A DNA stretch of 38,885 nt from Acidithiobacillales bacterium SM1_46 (GTDB lineage Bacteria; Pseudomonadota; Gammaproteobacteria; Acidiferrobacterales; Sulfurifustaceae): contig LJVB01000020.1 of assembly GCA_001304215.1 (NCBI GenBank), forward strand, positions 1 to 38,885, given 5' to 3'. Shown one piece after another: positions 29,018-37,721 of this stretch; the stretch's first letter is position 1; every line of letters begins with the position of its first letter. A program made the translations under genes and the position numbers. The notes under the pieces are model-generated. The model was not told the origin of the DNA. It did not search any database and saw only the letters and a program-made list of their open reading frames with translations.

Positions 29018-30112
29018 ATGTCGCTTCTGCGCCACCGAGCTATCCCCCTTATTCTAATGATGCTTTTGATCGGGCCGTTGGCCTGGGCGGACGAAGTTCA
29101 GGTGCGGCCGGATCAGCCAGAGCGCTACGTGGTCCAGAAGGGTGACACGCTGTGGGATATTGCCACGAAGTTTCTGCAGACCCCTTGGCACTGGCCGCGC
29201 ATCTGGAAGATCAATGAGCAGATCAAGAACCCCCACCTGATCTACCCCGGCGACGTGATTGTTATGCGCTGGGTGGATGGCAAGCCAGAGCTCGCGCTTC
29301 TGCGCGCCGATTCTGGGCAGCCAACGGTTCCAGGGGTACCAGCAGAACCGGCGCCTTTGCCGAGCGACGGCCGCACCGTCAAGCTCAGCCCAAGGATCCA
29401 CGTTAGCGAACTCGAAGCCGCTATTCCTACCATCCCGCCGGACGCAATTGCGCCGTTTCTGTCTCGACCGATGATTGTTGGCAAGCGCGAGCTCGATGAC
29501 GCCGGCTATGTCACAGTCGGTCTGGATGACCGCATCGCGCTCGCCGATAACAGCGAGTTTTACGCGCGCGGCCTGAAGCGCAATGCGGAGCAGGAGTATT
29601 ACTACATCGTTCGCCAGGGCAAGGCGCTGCGCCATCCGGATACCAACGAGTTGCTCGCCTACGAGGCACAGTATCTGGGCGAGGCGCAACTGCTCGAGCC
29701 GGGCGACCCGGCCAAGCTCATCGTCACGAAAGTCGCCCAGGAGATCCTGCCAACCGATCGTTTGATGGTTGCGCCCAAGATCGCCGGCTTGCCGCACTAT
29801 TACCCGCATGCACCGAAAAACAAGGTGCGTGGCTATATCATTAATACACCAAACGCCATCTCGGAAATTGGTTCATTTACGGTCGTGACACTATCGCTTG
29901 GCGAGCGCGAAGGCATCGAAGAGGGACATGTGCTGCGGATCATGCGCAATGCCGGCACTCACCGCGACCCGGTCCGGCGGCGCGACTACAAGCTGCCCGA
30001 TGAGCAGTCGGGCCTGCTCATGGTGTTTCGGACCTTCGAGAAGGTGAGCTACGGACTGATCATGAACTCGATCCGCCCGGTGAACCTGAACGACGCGGTC
30101 GTCACCCCCTAG
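29018..30112 (+). CDS. LysM-domain exported protein
   Basis: This 364-residue protein has an N-terminal signal peptide (LLRHRAIPLILMMLLIGPLAWA, cleavage near residue 24). A single LysM peptidoglycan-binding domain follows immediately: YVVQKGDTLWDIATKFLQTPWHWPRIWKINEQIKNPHLIYPGDVI. The remaining 270 residues are a conserved beta-rich domain without a catalytic motif that I can identify. It is probably periplasmic or cell-wall associated. Genes of this kind sit next to dprA and opposite def in many Betaproteobacteria and some Gammaproteobacteria; the specific role is not established. Its stop is 9 bp before the dprA start. Confidence 0.92.
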   Translation: MSLLRHRAIPLILMMLLIGPLAWADEVQVRPDQPERYVVQKGDTLWDIATKFLQTPWHWPRIWKINEQIKNPHLIYPGDVIVMRWVDGKPELALLRADSGQPTVPGVPAEPAPLPSDGRTVKLSPRIHVSELEAAIPTIPPDAIAPFLSRPMIVGKRELDDAGYVTVGLDDRIALADNSEFYARGLKRNAEQEYYYIVRQGKALRHPDTNELLAYEAQYLGEAQLLEPGDPAKLIVTKVAQEILPTDRLMVAPKIAGLPHYYPHAPKNKVRGYIINTPNAISEIGSFTVVTLSLGEREGIEEGHVLRIMRNAGTHRDPVRRRDYKLPDEQSGLLMVFRTFEKVSYGLIMNSIRPVNLNDAVVTP

Positions 30113-30121
30113 GTCGGGCGC

Positions 30122-31273
30122 GTGAGCGAGCACGGGCACGACGCCGGCCGAGCGCCTGCGAGTGCTCCTGCTCTGGCGCTGTGGCTGCGCTTTCTGCGTG
30201 TGCCCGGCATCGGCGCACGCCGGCGCCTCGAGCTTCTCAATCATTTTGGCTCCCTTGAGGCGCTGTTTGAGTCGGCACGCGGCCAGCTGGCGCGCTTACT
30301 CGCCGACGCGCCCCAGGCGCTTGCGGCACTGCGCGCCGAACCCGACGAGAAACAGTTGGCGGCGGACCTCGCCTGGTTCAATGAACCCCGCCGCCAGCTG
30401 CTGACTTGGTTCGATGAGGACTATCCGCGGTTGCTGCGGGAGATTCCCGATCCACCCGTCGCCCTGTTCGTAATCGGGGAACGAGCGGTGCTCTCGCTTC
30501 CCCAACTTGCGGTGGTCGGCTCGCGCAATGCCACCGCCGCTGGTCGCGAGAATGCCCGGGCCTTCGCGCACGAGCTTGCCCAGGCCGGGCTCGTGATCAC
30601 AAGCGGTATGGCCCTCGGTGTCGATGCCGCGGCACACCGCGGTGCACTCGAGTCCGGGGCAGCGACGATCGCCGTCATGGGTACGGGGCTTGATCGCGTT
30701 TATCCGGCGCGGCATCGCGAGCTTGCGCACGCTATAGCGCAACAAGGTGCCTTGCTTTCCGAATTTCCGCTCGGTACCGCGCCGCGGCCGGAGAATTTCC
30801 CGATTCGCAATCGCATCGTCAGCGGACTCGCGCTTGGCGTGCTGGTGGTGGAGGCCGCAGAGCGCAGCGGTGCGCTTATCACCGCGCGCCTGGGGAGCGA
30901 ACAAGGCCGCGAGGTGTTTGCGATTCCGGGCTCAATCCACTCGCCCCTCTCGCGCGGCTGCCACCGGCTGATCCGCCAGGGCGCGAAGCTCGTGGAAACC
31001 GCGCGCGACGTTCTCGAAGAACTTGGCCCGCTCGCGAGTGTGGTGACGCCCGCAGGTGAGCGCCCCAGCGTATTGGCTTCGCCCGCGCCTGATGCGTTGC
31101 CGGAACCGGCACAGCAGTTGTTGGCATGTCTTGGTTACGATGCGATGACCGTCGACGCGCTGGTCGAGCGCAGTGGATTGACGGCCGATACCGTTTCCTC
31201 CATGCTCTTGGTGCTGGAGCTGCACGGTTTCGTGGCGAGCGGCCCGGGAGGCAACTACCAGCGATTAACCTGA
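30122..31273 (+). CDS. dprA: DNA-processing protein DprA/Smf
   Basis: DprA binds incoming single-stranded DNA during natural transformation and loads RecA. The 383-residue protein has an N-terminal SAM/HhH-like region (LRFLRVPGIGARRRLELLNHFGS) and the extended Rossmann fold (LAVVGSRNATAAGRENA, VITSGMALGVDAAAHRGAL, TIAVMGTGLDRVYPARH, ENFPIRNRIVSGLALGVLVVEA). A C-terminal winged-helix DML1-like segment follows (MTVDALVERSGLTADTVSSMLLVLELHGFV). The start is GTG at 30122. Presence alone does not prove competence, since dprA is widely kept. smg follows 31 bp later. Confidence 0.96.
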   Translation: MSEHGHDAGRAPASAPALALWLRFLRVPGIGARRRLELLNHFGSLEALFESARGQLARLLADAPQALAALRAEPDEKQLAADLAWFNEPRRQLLTWFDEDYPRLLREIPDPPVALFVIGERAVLSLPQLAVVGSRNATAAGRENARAFAHELAQAGLVITSGMALGVDAAAHRGALESGAATIAVMGTGLDRVYPARHRELAHAIAQQGALLSEFPLGTAPRPENFPIRNRIVSGLALGVLVVEAAERSGALITARLGSEQGREVFAIPGSIHSPLSRGCHRLIRQGAKLVETARDVLEELGPLASVVTPAGERPSVLASPAPDALPEPAQQLLACLGYDAMTVDALVERSGLTADTVSSMLLVLELHGFVASGPGGNYQRLT

Positions 31274-31304
31274 CCGAGGTTTGCGACCGAGCACGACACA
31301 CAGA

Positions 31305-31787
31305 ATGAAAGAAAACGTTTTCGATGTATTGATGTACCTCTTCGAGAACTACATGGATGAAGGTCCCGAGTTCAATCCGGATCAGGATGCGCTCACCGAC
31401 GAACTCACCGAAGCCGGCTTTCCTCGCGGCGAGATAACCAAGGCATTTCACTGGCTGGAAGAGCTCAGCACGTTGCGCGAGCATGGCGTGGAGCCCACGC
31501 TGCCTGCAACGACGCAGGCACTGCGCTACTACACCGGTGCCGAGCGCGAGAAGCTTAACGCCGAGTGCCGCGGCTTTCTGCTGTTCATGGAGCAGAGCGG
31601 TGTGCTGGACCCGATGACCCGGGAAGTCGTCATTGACCGCGCCATGGCGCTTGAAGTCGAGGAGCTCGGCATCGATCAATTGAAGTGGGTCACCCTGATG
31701 GTGCTGTTTAACTGCCCCGGCCAGGATCATCACTACGAATTGCTCGAGGATCTCGTTTTCGACGAGATGCAGGGCCACTTGCACTGA
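31305..31787 (+). CDS. smg: Smg protein (DUF494 family)
   Basis: This 160-residue DUF494/Smg family protein is conserved next to dprA in proteobacteria, and its function is unknown. Conserved features are MKENVFDVLMYLFENYM at the start and ELTEAGFPRGEITKAFHWLEEL. The central FLLFMEQSGVLDPMTREVVIDRAMAL and LKWVTLMVLFNCPG also match. It is acidic and probably helical, with no membrane segment. ATG 31305 is chosen over an upstream TTG at 31281 because the family begins with MKENVF or similar. Confidence 0.94.
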   Translation: MKENVFDVLMYLFENYMDEGPEFNPDQDALTDELTEAGFPRGEITKAFHWLEELSTLREHGVEPTLPATTQALRYYTGAEREKLNAECRGFLLFMEQSGVLDPMTREVVIDRAMALEVEELGIDQLKWVTLMVLFNCPGQDHHYELLEDLVFDEMQGHLH

Positions 31788-31815
31788 TTCTTGCGGCCCG
31801 CCTCGCGGCGCGCAC

Positions 31816-31846
31816 TTGACAAGCACAGGCGGTTATCGTCAACAAT
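31816..31846 (+). promoter_or_regulatory. Candidate topA promoter
   Basis: A perfect -35 TTGACA (31816-31821) lies upstream of topA. With a 19-bp spacer, AACAAT (31841-31846) is a 4 of 6 match to the -10. Supercoiling-sensitive expression would be expected for topA, but this is inference. Confidence 0.4.
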
Positions 31847-31904
31847 TCCGCCCCTTGGCCGGACCGGCCGCCCGTGCGGGTGAACTGCGCAGAGCCTAAA
31901 TCAC

Positions 31905-34229
31905 ATGTCGAAGAACCTGATCGTCGTTGAATCGCCTGCCAAGGCGAAGACCATGACCAAGTACCTGGGAAAGGATTTCACCTGCCTGGCGTCGTACGGC
32001 CATGTCCGCGACCTGATTCCGAAGCAGGGTGCGATTGATGTCGACAACAGTTTCGACATGAAGTACCAGCTGATCGAGAAGAACAAGAAGCATGTCGATG
32101 CGATTGTGAAGGCCATGAAAAAGGCCGACGCGCTGTATCTCGCCACCGACCCTGATCGCGAAGGCGAGGCAATTTCATGGCACTTGCACGAGATTCTTCG
32201 CGCGGAAGACGCGCTGGACAGCAAGCCGGTACACCGCGTCGAATTCCACGAGATCACCAAGAGCGCCATCCAGCAGGCGATCCAGCATCCGCGGGAGCTT
32301 TCCGAAAACCTGATCAGTGCCCAGCAGGCCCGACGCGCACTCGACTATCTGGTCGGGTTCAATCTTTCGCCGCTGCTGTGGAAAAAGGTGCGACGCGGTC
32401 TTTCCGCGGGTCGTGTTCAAAGCCCGGCCCTGCGGCTCATCGTCGAGCGCGAAGAAGAAATCGAGCGGTTCCAGGCTCGCGAGTACTGGACCATTGAATC
32501 CGACCTGTCGGCCCACGCCAAGGACTTTGCGGCGAAGCTGACGCATTTCTCCGGCGAGAAGCTCGAACAGTTCACCATCGACAACACGGGTCGCGCCAAC
32601 GAAGTAGTGGCGGCCATTGAAGCGGCGGCCGGCGGGCAACTGCTGGTTACCGCTGTCGAGAAGAAGCAGCGCCGCCGCAACCCCTCGCCGCCGTTCACCA
32701 CCTCCACGCTTCAGCAGGAGGCCTCGCGCAAGCTCGGGTTCACCGCGCAGCGCACCATGCGAACCGCGCAGCAACTGTATGAAGGTATCGATATCGGCGG
32801 CGAAGTAGTAGGACTGATCACTTACATGCGTACCGATGCCGTGAACTTGGCCAACGAGGCGATCACGGAGATCCGCGAGGTCATTGCGAGCCGCTATGGT
32901 GCGGAGAATCTCCCGCCCGAGCCGCAGGTCTACAAGAACAAGTCAAAGAATGCCCAAGAGGCCCACGAGGCGATCCGTCCGACCTCGGCCGCACGTACAC
33001 CGGATTCGGTCAAGGACCATCTCAAGCCCGAGCAGATCAAGCTCTACGAGCTGATCTGGAAGCGCACTGTTGCCTGCCAGATGGTGCAGGCTTTGCTCGA
33101 TACCGTGGCGGTCGATCTTGTGCCCGCGGGCGATGCTTCGGCCAAGCACGTGTTTCGCGCGAACGGCTCCCATGTGGTGAAGCCCGGCTTCATGGCCGTG
33201 TACCAGGAAGATAGCGACGAGGGCAAGACACCGGAAGACGAGGACGAGCGACTGCTGCCGCCGCTCGCAACTGGCGACAGCGTCAACCTCAAGGCCATTC
33301 GTCCGGAGCAGCATTTCACCGAGCCTCCGCCGCGTTACTCCGAGGCGAGCCTCGTCAAGGCGCTGGAAGCCTATGGCATCGGCCGTCCGTCCACTTATGC
33401 GTCCATCATCGATACGCTAGAGCGGCGCGAATACGTAACGCTCGAAAATCGGCGATTCCGACCGACCGACGTGGGCCGGGTGGTGAACAAGTTCTTGTCC
33501 GAGCATTTCAGCCATTACACCGATTATGATTTCACGGCGCGCATGGAGGATGACCTTGACGCCATTTCGCGCGGCGAGAAGGCGTGGCGGCCGTTACTGA
33601 AGGAATTTTGGGACGACTTCAAGACGCAGGTGAAGTCGAAAGAATCCGTCGATCGCCCGGGCGTGGAAATGATGGAAGAGAAATGTCCGAAGTGCGGCAA
33701 GCAGCTTGCCAAGCGCCTCGGTCGCAATGGCTACTTCATTGGTTGCACCGGCTATCCGGAGTGCGACTATACCCGTAACGTCGATGAGGCCGCCGGTACG
33801 CTGAACGAGCCCGAAATCGTTCCCGACCGCAAATGTCCGAAGTGCGGTTCGAACCTGATCATCAAACGTGGGCGCTACGGCAAATTCATCGGCTGCTCCG
33901 GCTATCCCAACTGTCGGCACATGGAGCCACTCGAGAAACCGGCTGATACTGGCGTTGAATGCCCCGAGTGCAAGCAGGCGACCATGCTCAAGCGCAAGTC
34001 GCGTTATGGCAAGATCTTCTATTCCTGCGCGCGCTATCCGGACTGCAAGTACGCATGTTGGAACCCGCCCATCAAGGAGCCGTGCCCGAAGTGCGGTTGG
34101 CCGATTCTGAGCATCAAGACCACCAAGCGCCGTGGCACCGAAAAGGTCTGCCCACAAAAGGAGTGCGGATACTCCGAGCCGTACGATGGGCCGGTGCCGG
34201 GTGCAGAACCGGAGGTCGCGCGGGGCTGA
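31905..34229 (+). CDS. topA: DNA topoisomerase I
   Basis: This type IA topoisomerase relaxes negative supercoils behind transcription. The 774-residue protein has the TOPRIM domain (LIVVESPAKAKTMTKYLG; acidic triad in ATDPDREGEAISWHL) and the catalytic tyrosine Tyr307 in GLITYMRTDAVNL. The toroid core shows YSEASLVKALEAYGIGRPSTYASII. The C-terminus carries four cysteine zinc ribbons: CPKCGKQL, CPKCGSNL, CPECKQAT and CPKCGWPI, each with a downstream Cys pair. The start is ATG 31905. It is convergent with the TauE-like permease, 9 bp apart. gyrB and topA, the two opposing supercoiling enzymes, both lie in this window. Confidence 0.98.
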   Translation: MSKNLIVVESPAKAKTMTKYLGKDFTCLASYGHVRDLIPKQGAIDVDNSFDMKYQLIEKNKKHVDAIVKAMKKADALYLATDPDREGEAISWHLHEILRAEDALDSKPVHRVEFHEITKSAIQQAIQHPRELSENLISAQQARRALDYLVGFNLSPLLWKKVRRGLSAGRVQSPALRLIVEREEEIERFQAREYWTIESDLSAHAKDFAAKLTHFSGEKLEQFTIDNTGRANEVVAAIEAAAGGQLLVTAVEKKQRRRNPSPPFTTSTLQQEASRKLGFTAQRTMRTAQQLYEGIDIGGEVVGLITYMRTDAVNLANEAITEIREVIASRYGAENLPPEPQVYKNKSKNAQEAHEAIRPTSAARTPDSVKDHLKPEQIKLYELIWKRTVACQMVQALLDTVAVDLVPAGDASAKHVFRANGSHVVKPGFMAVYQEDSDEGKTPEDEDERLLPPLATGDSVNLKAIRPEQHFTEPPPRYSEASLVKALEAYGIGRPSTYASIIDTLERREYVTLENRRFRPTDVGRVVNKFLSEHFSHYTDYDFTARMEDDLDAISRGEKAWRPLLKEFWDDFKTQVKSKESVDRPGVEMMEEKCPKCGKQLAKRLGRNGYFIGCTGYPECDYTRNVDEAAGTLNEPEIVPDRKCPKCGSNLIIKRGRYGKFIGCSGYPNCRHMEPLEKPADTGVECPECKQATMLKRKSRYGKIFYSCARYPDCKYACWNPPIKEPCPKCGWPILSIKTTKRRGTEKVCPQKECGYSEPYDGPVPGAEPEVARG

Positions 34230-34238
34230 TCGCGTTTC

Positions 34239-34985
34239 TCAGGCGGCCAGGATCATCTTTAGCGCAGCAATCAGCAGCACCAGCGCGAGCAGTTCTTTTA
34301 GCCGAGCGGGCGCAAGGCGCCGCACCACGAGTTCGGACCCAAGCGCGCCACCAATCAGTGCAGCGACTACCAGTGCCGCGACTCCCCTCGGCCAGGAACC
34401 TCCCGCTGCAGCATAGCCGGCGAGGCCTGCGATCGAATTGACCAATATGAAAGCGGCCGCCATTGCCGCGTTGCTGCGCATGTTGGTCCAGCGCAGCAAC
34501 AGAAGCACCGGGCTCAGAAATATGCCGCCGCCGACGCCGGTGAGGCCGGACAACAGCCCAAGTCCGGCGCCGATCGCCACGGCCATCCACGCCGCCAGCC
34601 GTGCCCGTGGTTCAGTATCGCGCGGTTCAGCGGCGAGACGCGCGGCGGCGATGAGCAGTGCGCCACTGACAAGGTAACGGTAAGTTGCGTCGTTGAGCGT
34701 GTAAGCGCCGCCTAGCGCTGCCAGCGGGATCGAGCCCAGCGCGAAGGGCAGAAACAGTCGCCAGTCAAAATGCCCGGCGCGCGCCAGGCGCCACAACACC
34801 AGCGCCGATACGCCGATGTTCATCGTGAGCGCAGCCGGCTTCATCACACCCGCCGGCAACCCGAACAGCGCCATTGCCGCGAGATACCCAGATGCACCGC
34901 CGTGACCCACAGACGAATATAGCGCGGCTGCAACGGCCACCAGCGCGAGCAATAACCACCATGTCAGGTCGTCGAGCTCACTCAT
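34239..34985 (-). CDS. TauE/SafE (TSUP) family sulfite/organosulfonate-type permease
   Basis: This 248-residue polytopic membrane protein of the TauE/SafE family is linked in other bacteria to export or uptake of sulfite, sulfonates or related anions. About eight hydrophobic segments are visible. The two half-repeat signatures are ALYSSVGHGGASGYLA near the N-terminus and GLLSGLTGVGGGIFLSPVLLL in the middle. The substrate cannot be inferred. It is divergent from mltA across about 100 bp. No sulfur-oxidation genes are adjacent. Confidence 0.9.
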   Translation of the reverse strand: MSELDDLTWWLLLALVAVAAALYSSVGHGGASGYLAAMALFGLPAGVMKPAALTMNIGVSALVLWRLARAGHFDWRLFLPFALGSIPLAALGGAYTLNDATYRYLVSGALLIAAARLAAEPRDTEPRARLAAWMAVAIGAGLGLLSGLTGVGGGIFLSPVLLLLRWTNMRSNAAMAAAFILVNSIAGLAGYAAAGGSWPRGVAALVVAALIGGALGSELVVRRLAPARLKELLALVLLIAALKMILAA

Positions 34986-35083
34986 CCAAGTGGGTTTCCT
35001 GCAACTGGCTTGCGCGTAGGCTGCGTGCTACAAGATGCAGGTGAGCGGCGATGCTAGCACGGCCCAATTCTTCTCAACGAACT

Positions 35084-36232
35084 ATGACTGAAGCCCCGCG
35101 GCACCACGCGGCGCGTTGTTCGCGTATGTTGGCGTTGTTCGCTGTCCTTGCCGCGATGCTCGGGGGTTGCGCATCGGTCGTGCCGCCATCGCCCGGCATG
35201 GGCGAGCCTGTTGCTTGGAGCGCGCTCCCCGGCTGGATGGAGGATCACCAGGCTGATGCCTGGTCCAGCCTGCAACAAACCTGCACGCGCGCCGCCGCTC
35301 TTGGGCCAACGTGGAAGCAGCTGTGCGCGGAGGCGGCCTTGTTCACGGACGTTGACGATGAGCTCGCGCGCGCTTTCTTCGAAACCCGCTTCGCGCCGCG
35401 TGCGATGGGCAATGGCGAGGACGTCGAGGGTCTTGTCACCGGTTACTACGAGCCACTGCTCGCGGGCAGTCGCACGCGTACCGCGCGCTTTCGCTATCCG
35501 ATCTATCAGCGTCCCGATGATCTGCTGGTCGTCGATCTGGGCGGGCTCTATCCGGAGCTTGCCGGGCGCACGTTGCGCGGGCGTCTACAGGGGCGGCGGG
35601 TGGTGCCGTACTTCTCGCGCGCCGAGATTACCAACGGCAAGAGGCTGCTGGCCGGTAAGGAGCTAGTGTGGGTAAACGATCCGGTGGCGTTGTTTTTCTT
35701 GCAGGTGCAGGGCTCGGGACGCGTGCGCCTGCCAGACGGTGAAATGCTGCGCGTCGGTTATGCGGACCAGAATGGTCACCCCTATCAATCAATCGGTGCG
35801 CGTCTGATCGCAATGGGTGCGCTCAAACGCGAGGACGTGAATCTTGAGTCGATCAAGGATTGGCTGCGGGCCCATCCTGACGAAGCCGAAGCGGTCTTGA
35901 ACAGCAACCCAAGCTATATTTTTTTTGCGCCACGCGACCCGACTCTCCCGGGGCCGATTGGTTCGCTCAACGTGCCGCTTACCGCCGGGCGCTCGGCCGC
36001 CGTCGATCCGGCCTTCATTCGGCTCGGTACGCCAGTGTGGCTCGACACGACCTCTCCCCTGAGCGGTGAGCCCTATCGGCGGTTGCTCATGGCTCAAGAC
36101 ACCGGTGGTGCAATCAAGGGGCCCGTGCGGGTCGATGTGTTCTTCGGATTTGGCCCGCAAGCCGAGCAGCTCGCTGGCAACATGAAGCAGCCGGGCCGTG
36201 TCTTCGCCCTGTTGCCGCGCGAGCGCAACTAG
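35084..36232 (+). CDS. mltA: Membrane-bound lytic murein transglycosylase A
   Basis: MltA cleaves peptidoglycan between MurNAc and GlcNAc, forming 1,6-anhydromuropeptides, and is anchored to the outer membrane. A lipoprotein signal ends in the lipobox LGGC (Cys29 from ATG 35084). The MltA domain follows: VEGLVTGYYEPLLAGS, FFLQVQGSGRVRLPDG, VGYADQNGHPYQSIG, NPSYIFF. The 3D domain has AQDTGGAIKGPVRVDVFFG with the catalytic aspartate. ATG 35084 places the lipobox at a normal distance; ATG 35051 would add 11 residues. The 382-residue length is typical. The AAA ATPase gene follows 10 bp later. Confidence 0.95.
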   Translation: MTEAPRHHAARCSRMLALFAVLAAMLGGCASVVPPSPGMGEPVAWSALPGWMEDHQADAWSSLQQTCTRAAALGPTWKQLCAEAALFTDVDDELARAFFETRFAPRAMGNGEDVEGLVTGYYEPLLAGSRTRTARFRYPIYQRPDDLLVVDLGGLYPELAGRTLRGRLQGRRVVPYFSRAEITNGKRLLAGKELVWVNDPVALFFLQVQGSGRVRLPDGEMLRVGYADQNGHPYQSIGARLIAMGALKREDVNLESIKDWLRAHPDEAEAVLNSNPSYIFFAPRDPTLPGPIGSLNVPLTAGRSAAVDPAFIRLGTPVWLDTTSPLSGEPYRRLLMAQDTGGAIKGPVRVDVFFGFGPQAEQLAGNMKQPGRVFALLPRERN

Positions 36233-36242
36233 GGGGAACCCG

Positions 36243-37721
36243 ATGCAGGATCTCGACAGCCTGCGGCTTCTCATCCAGTCGCATATTCCGCTGATCTTTA
36301 TTCGCTCTCGAGAGGAACAGCGCGCGCTCGCACTCATCACGCGTGCGGCGATCAATCTCGGTCTGCCGGTGTATCGCTGGCTCGCAACCGAGGGCTTGCA
36401 GCGACTTGAGACATCCTTGCCGCCGCAGCGCATTCACATGGAACCCGAGGCTGCACTGGGCCATATTCGCTCGGTGATGGAGCGAGGGTTGTACGTGTTG
36501 GTCGACTTCCACGCTTACCTCGACCATCCGCTGCTTCGGCGCCTCTTGAAAGACATTGCGCTCGGCTATGCCCAGGCCCCACGCACCGTCATCCTGCTGG
36601 CGCCTGAAATCGAGGTGCCGACCGAGCTGAAGGGTTTAAGCGCGATGTTCGAGCTCGCCCTGCCGGGCGAGAAGGAGTTGCGCGATATTGTGCATCAGGT
36701 GGCGCATGAGTGGTCGAGCCAGCAGGCCTCACGCCGCAAGGTATCGGCCGATCCCCAGGCCGTCGATTTGCTGGTGCGCAATCTCGCCGGACTCACGGCC
36801 ACCGATGCCCGGCGCCTGGCACGCATGGCCGTGGCGGACGGCACCCTCTCGAAGAGCGACATTGCCGCCGTGATGACGGCAAAGTATCAACTGCTTGATC
36901 AGGGCGGCGTACTGCACTTCGAGCACGACACGCTATCGTTCGCGCAGGTAGCGGGGCTCGATCGGCTCAAGCGCTGGCTCACGCAGCGGCGCCCCGCGTT
37001 TCTTGACCCCAAGGCCAACCCGGCACTGGATGTGCCGAAGGGCATCCTGCTCCTTGGCGTGCAGGGTTGCGGCAAGAGTCTTGCCGCCAAGGCCGCTGCC
37101 GGACTGTTCGGCGTGCCGCTGCTGCGGCTCGACTTTGGCGGGCTTTACAACAAGTACTATGGCGAAACCGAACGCAATGTGCGTGAGGCGCTCAAGACCG
37201 CCGAAGTCATGGCGCCATGTGTGCTGTGGCTCGACGAGATTGAGAAAGGCATTGCCAGCGGTGGTCAGGACGACGGGCTGTCAAAACGCGTACTGGGCAC
37301 GCTACTTACGTGGATGGCGGAGCGCCGCAGCCCGGTGTTCCTCGCCGCGACAGCGAACGATATCGAGCAGATGCCGCCCGAGTTGCTGCGCAAGGGTCGC
37401 TTCGACGAAATTTTCTTTGTCGATTTGCCAGGTGCCGCAGCGCGCGCACAAATCTTTGCCATCCAATTGCGCGCAAGACATCTTGATCCGGCGCGATTCG
37501 ATTTATCCGCACTTGCGGCGGCGGCGGAAGGATTTTCTGGAGCCGAACTTGAACAGGCAGTGGTTGCTGCACTTTATAGTGCGCATGCACGCAAGGAAGA
37601 ACTCGCCACCCGACACCTGAACGACGAACTTGCACAGACACGACCGCTTTCGGTGGTAATGGGCGAGCGCGTGCAAGCGCTGCGGGAATGGGCGAGCAAC
37701 CGTACCGTTTCCGCCGACTAG
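36243..37721 (+). CDS. Ycf46-like AAA+ ATPase
   Basis: This 492-residue AAA+ protein resembles the Ycf46 family known from cyanobacteria and plastids and scattered in proteobacteria. The N-terminal half (LDSLRLLIQSHIPLIFIRSREEQ) is a degenerate ATPase-like domain with ELKGLSAMFELALPGEKEL. The C-terminal half is an FtsH/p97-type module: Walker A GVQGCGKSLAAK (Lys278), pore-loop-like YNKYYGETERNVREAL, Walker B LWLDEIEKG (Asp331, Glu332) and GRFDEIFFVDLPG. The FSGAELEQAVVAAL small domain completes it. No protease or membrane segment is attached. ATG 36243 follows a GGGGA site. In cyanobacteria the family is tied to inorganic-carbon use; the role here is unknown. It is convergent with rnd, with the stops overlapping. 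Confidence 0.88.
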   Translation: MQDLDSLRLLIQSHIPLIFIRSREEQRALALITRAAINLGLPVYRWLATEGLQRLETSLPPQRIHMEPEAALGHIRSVMERGLYVLVDFHAYLDHPLLRRLLKDIALGYAQAPRTVILLAPEIEVPTELKGLSAMFELALPGEKELRDIVHQVAHEWSSQQASRRKVSADPQAVDLLVRNLAGLTATDARRLARMAVADGTLSKSDIAAVMTAKYQLLDQGGVLHFEHDTLSFAQVAGLDRLKRWLTQRRPAFLDPKANPALDVPKGILLLGVQGCGKSLAAKAAAGLFGVPLLRLDFGGLYNKYYGETERNVREALKTAEVMAPCVLWLDEIEKGIASGGQDDGLSKRVLGTLLTWMAERRSPVFLAATANDIEQMPPELLRKGRFDEIFFVDLPGAAARAQIFAIQLRARHLDPARFDLSALAAAAEGFSGAELEQAVVAALYSAHARKEELATRHLNDELAQTRPLSVVMGERVQALREWASNRTVSAD

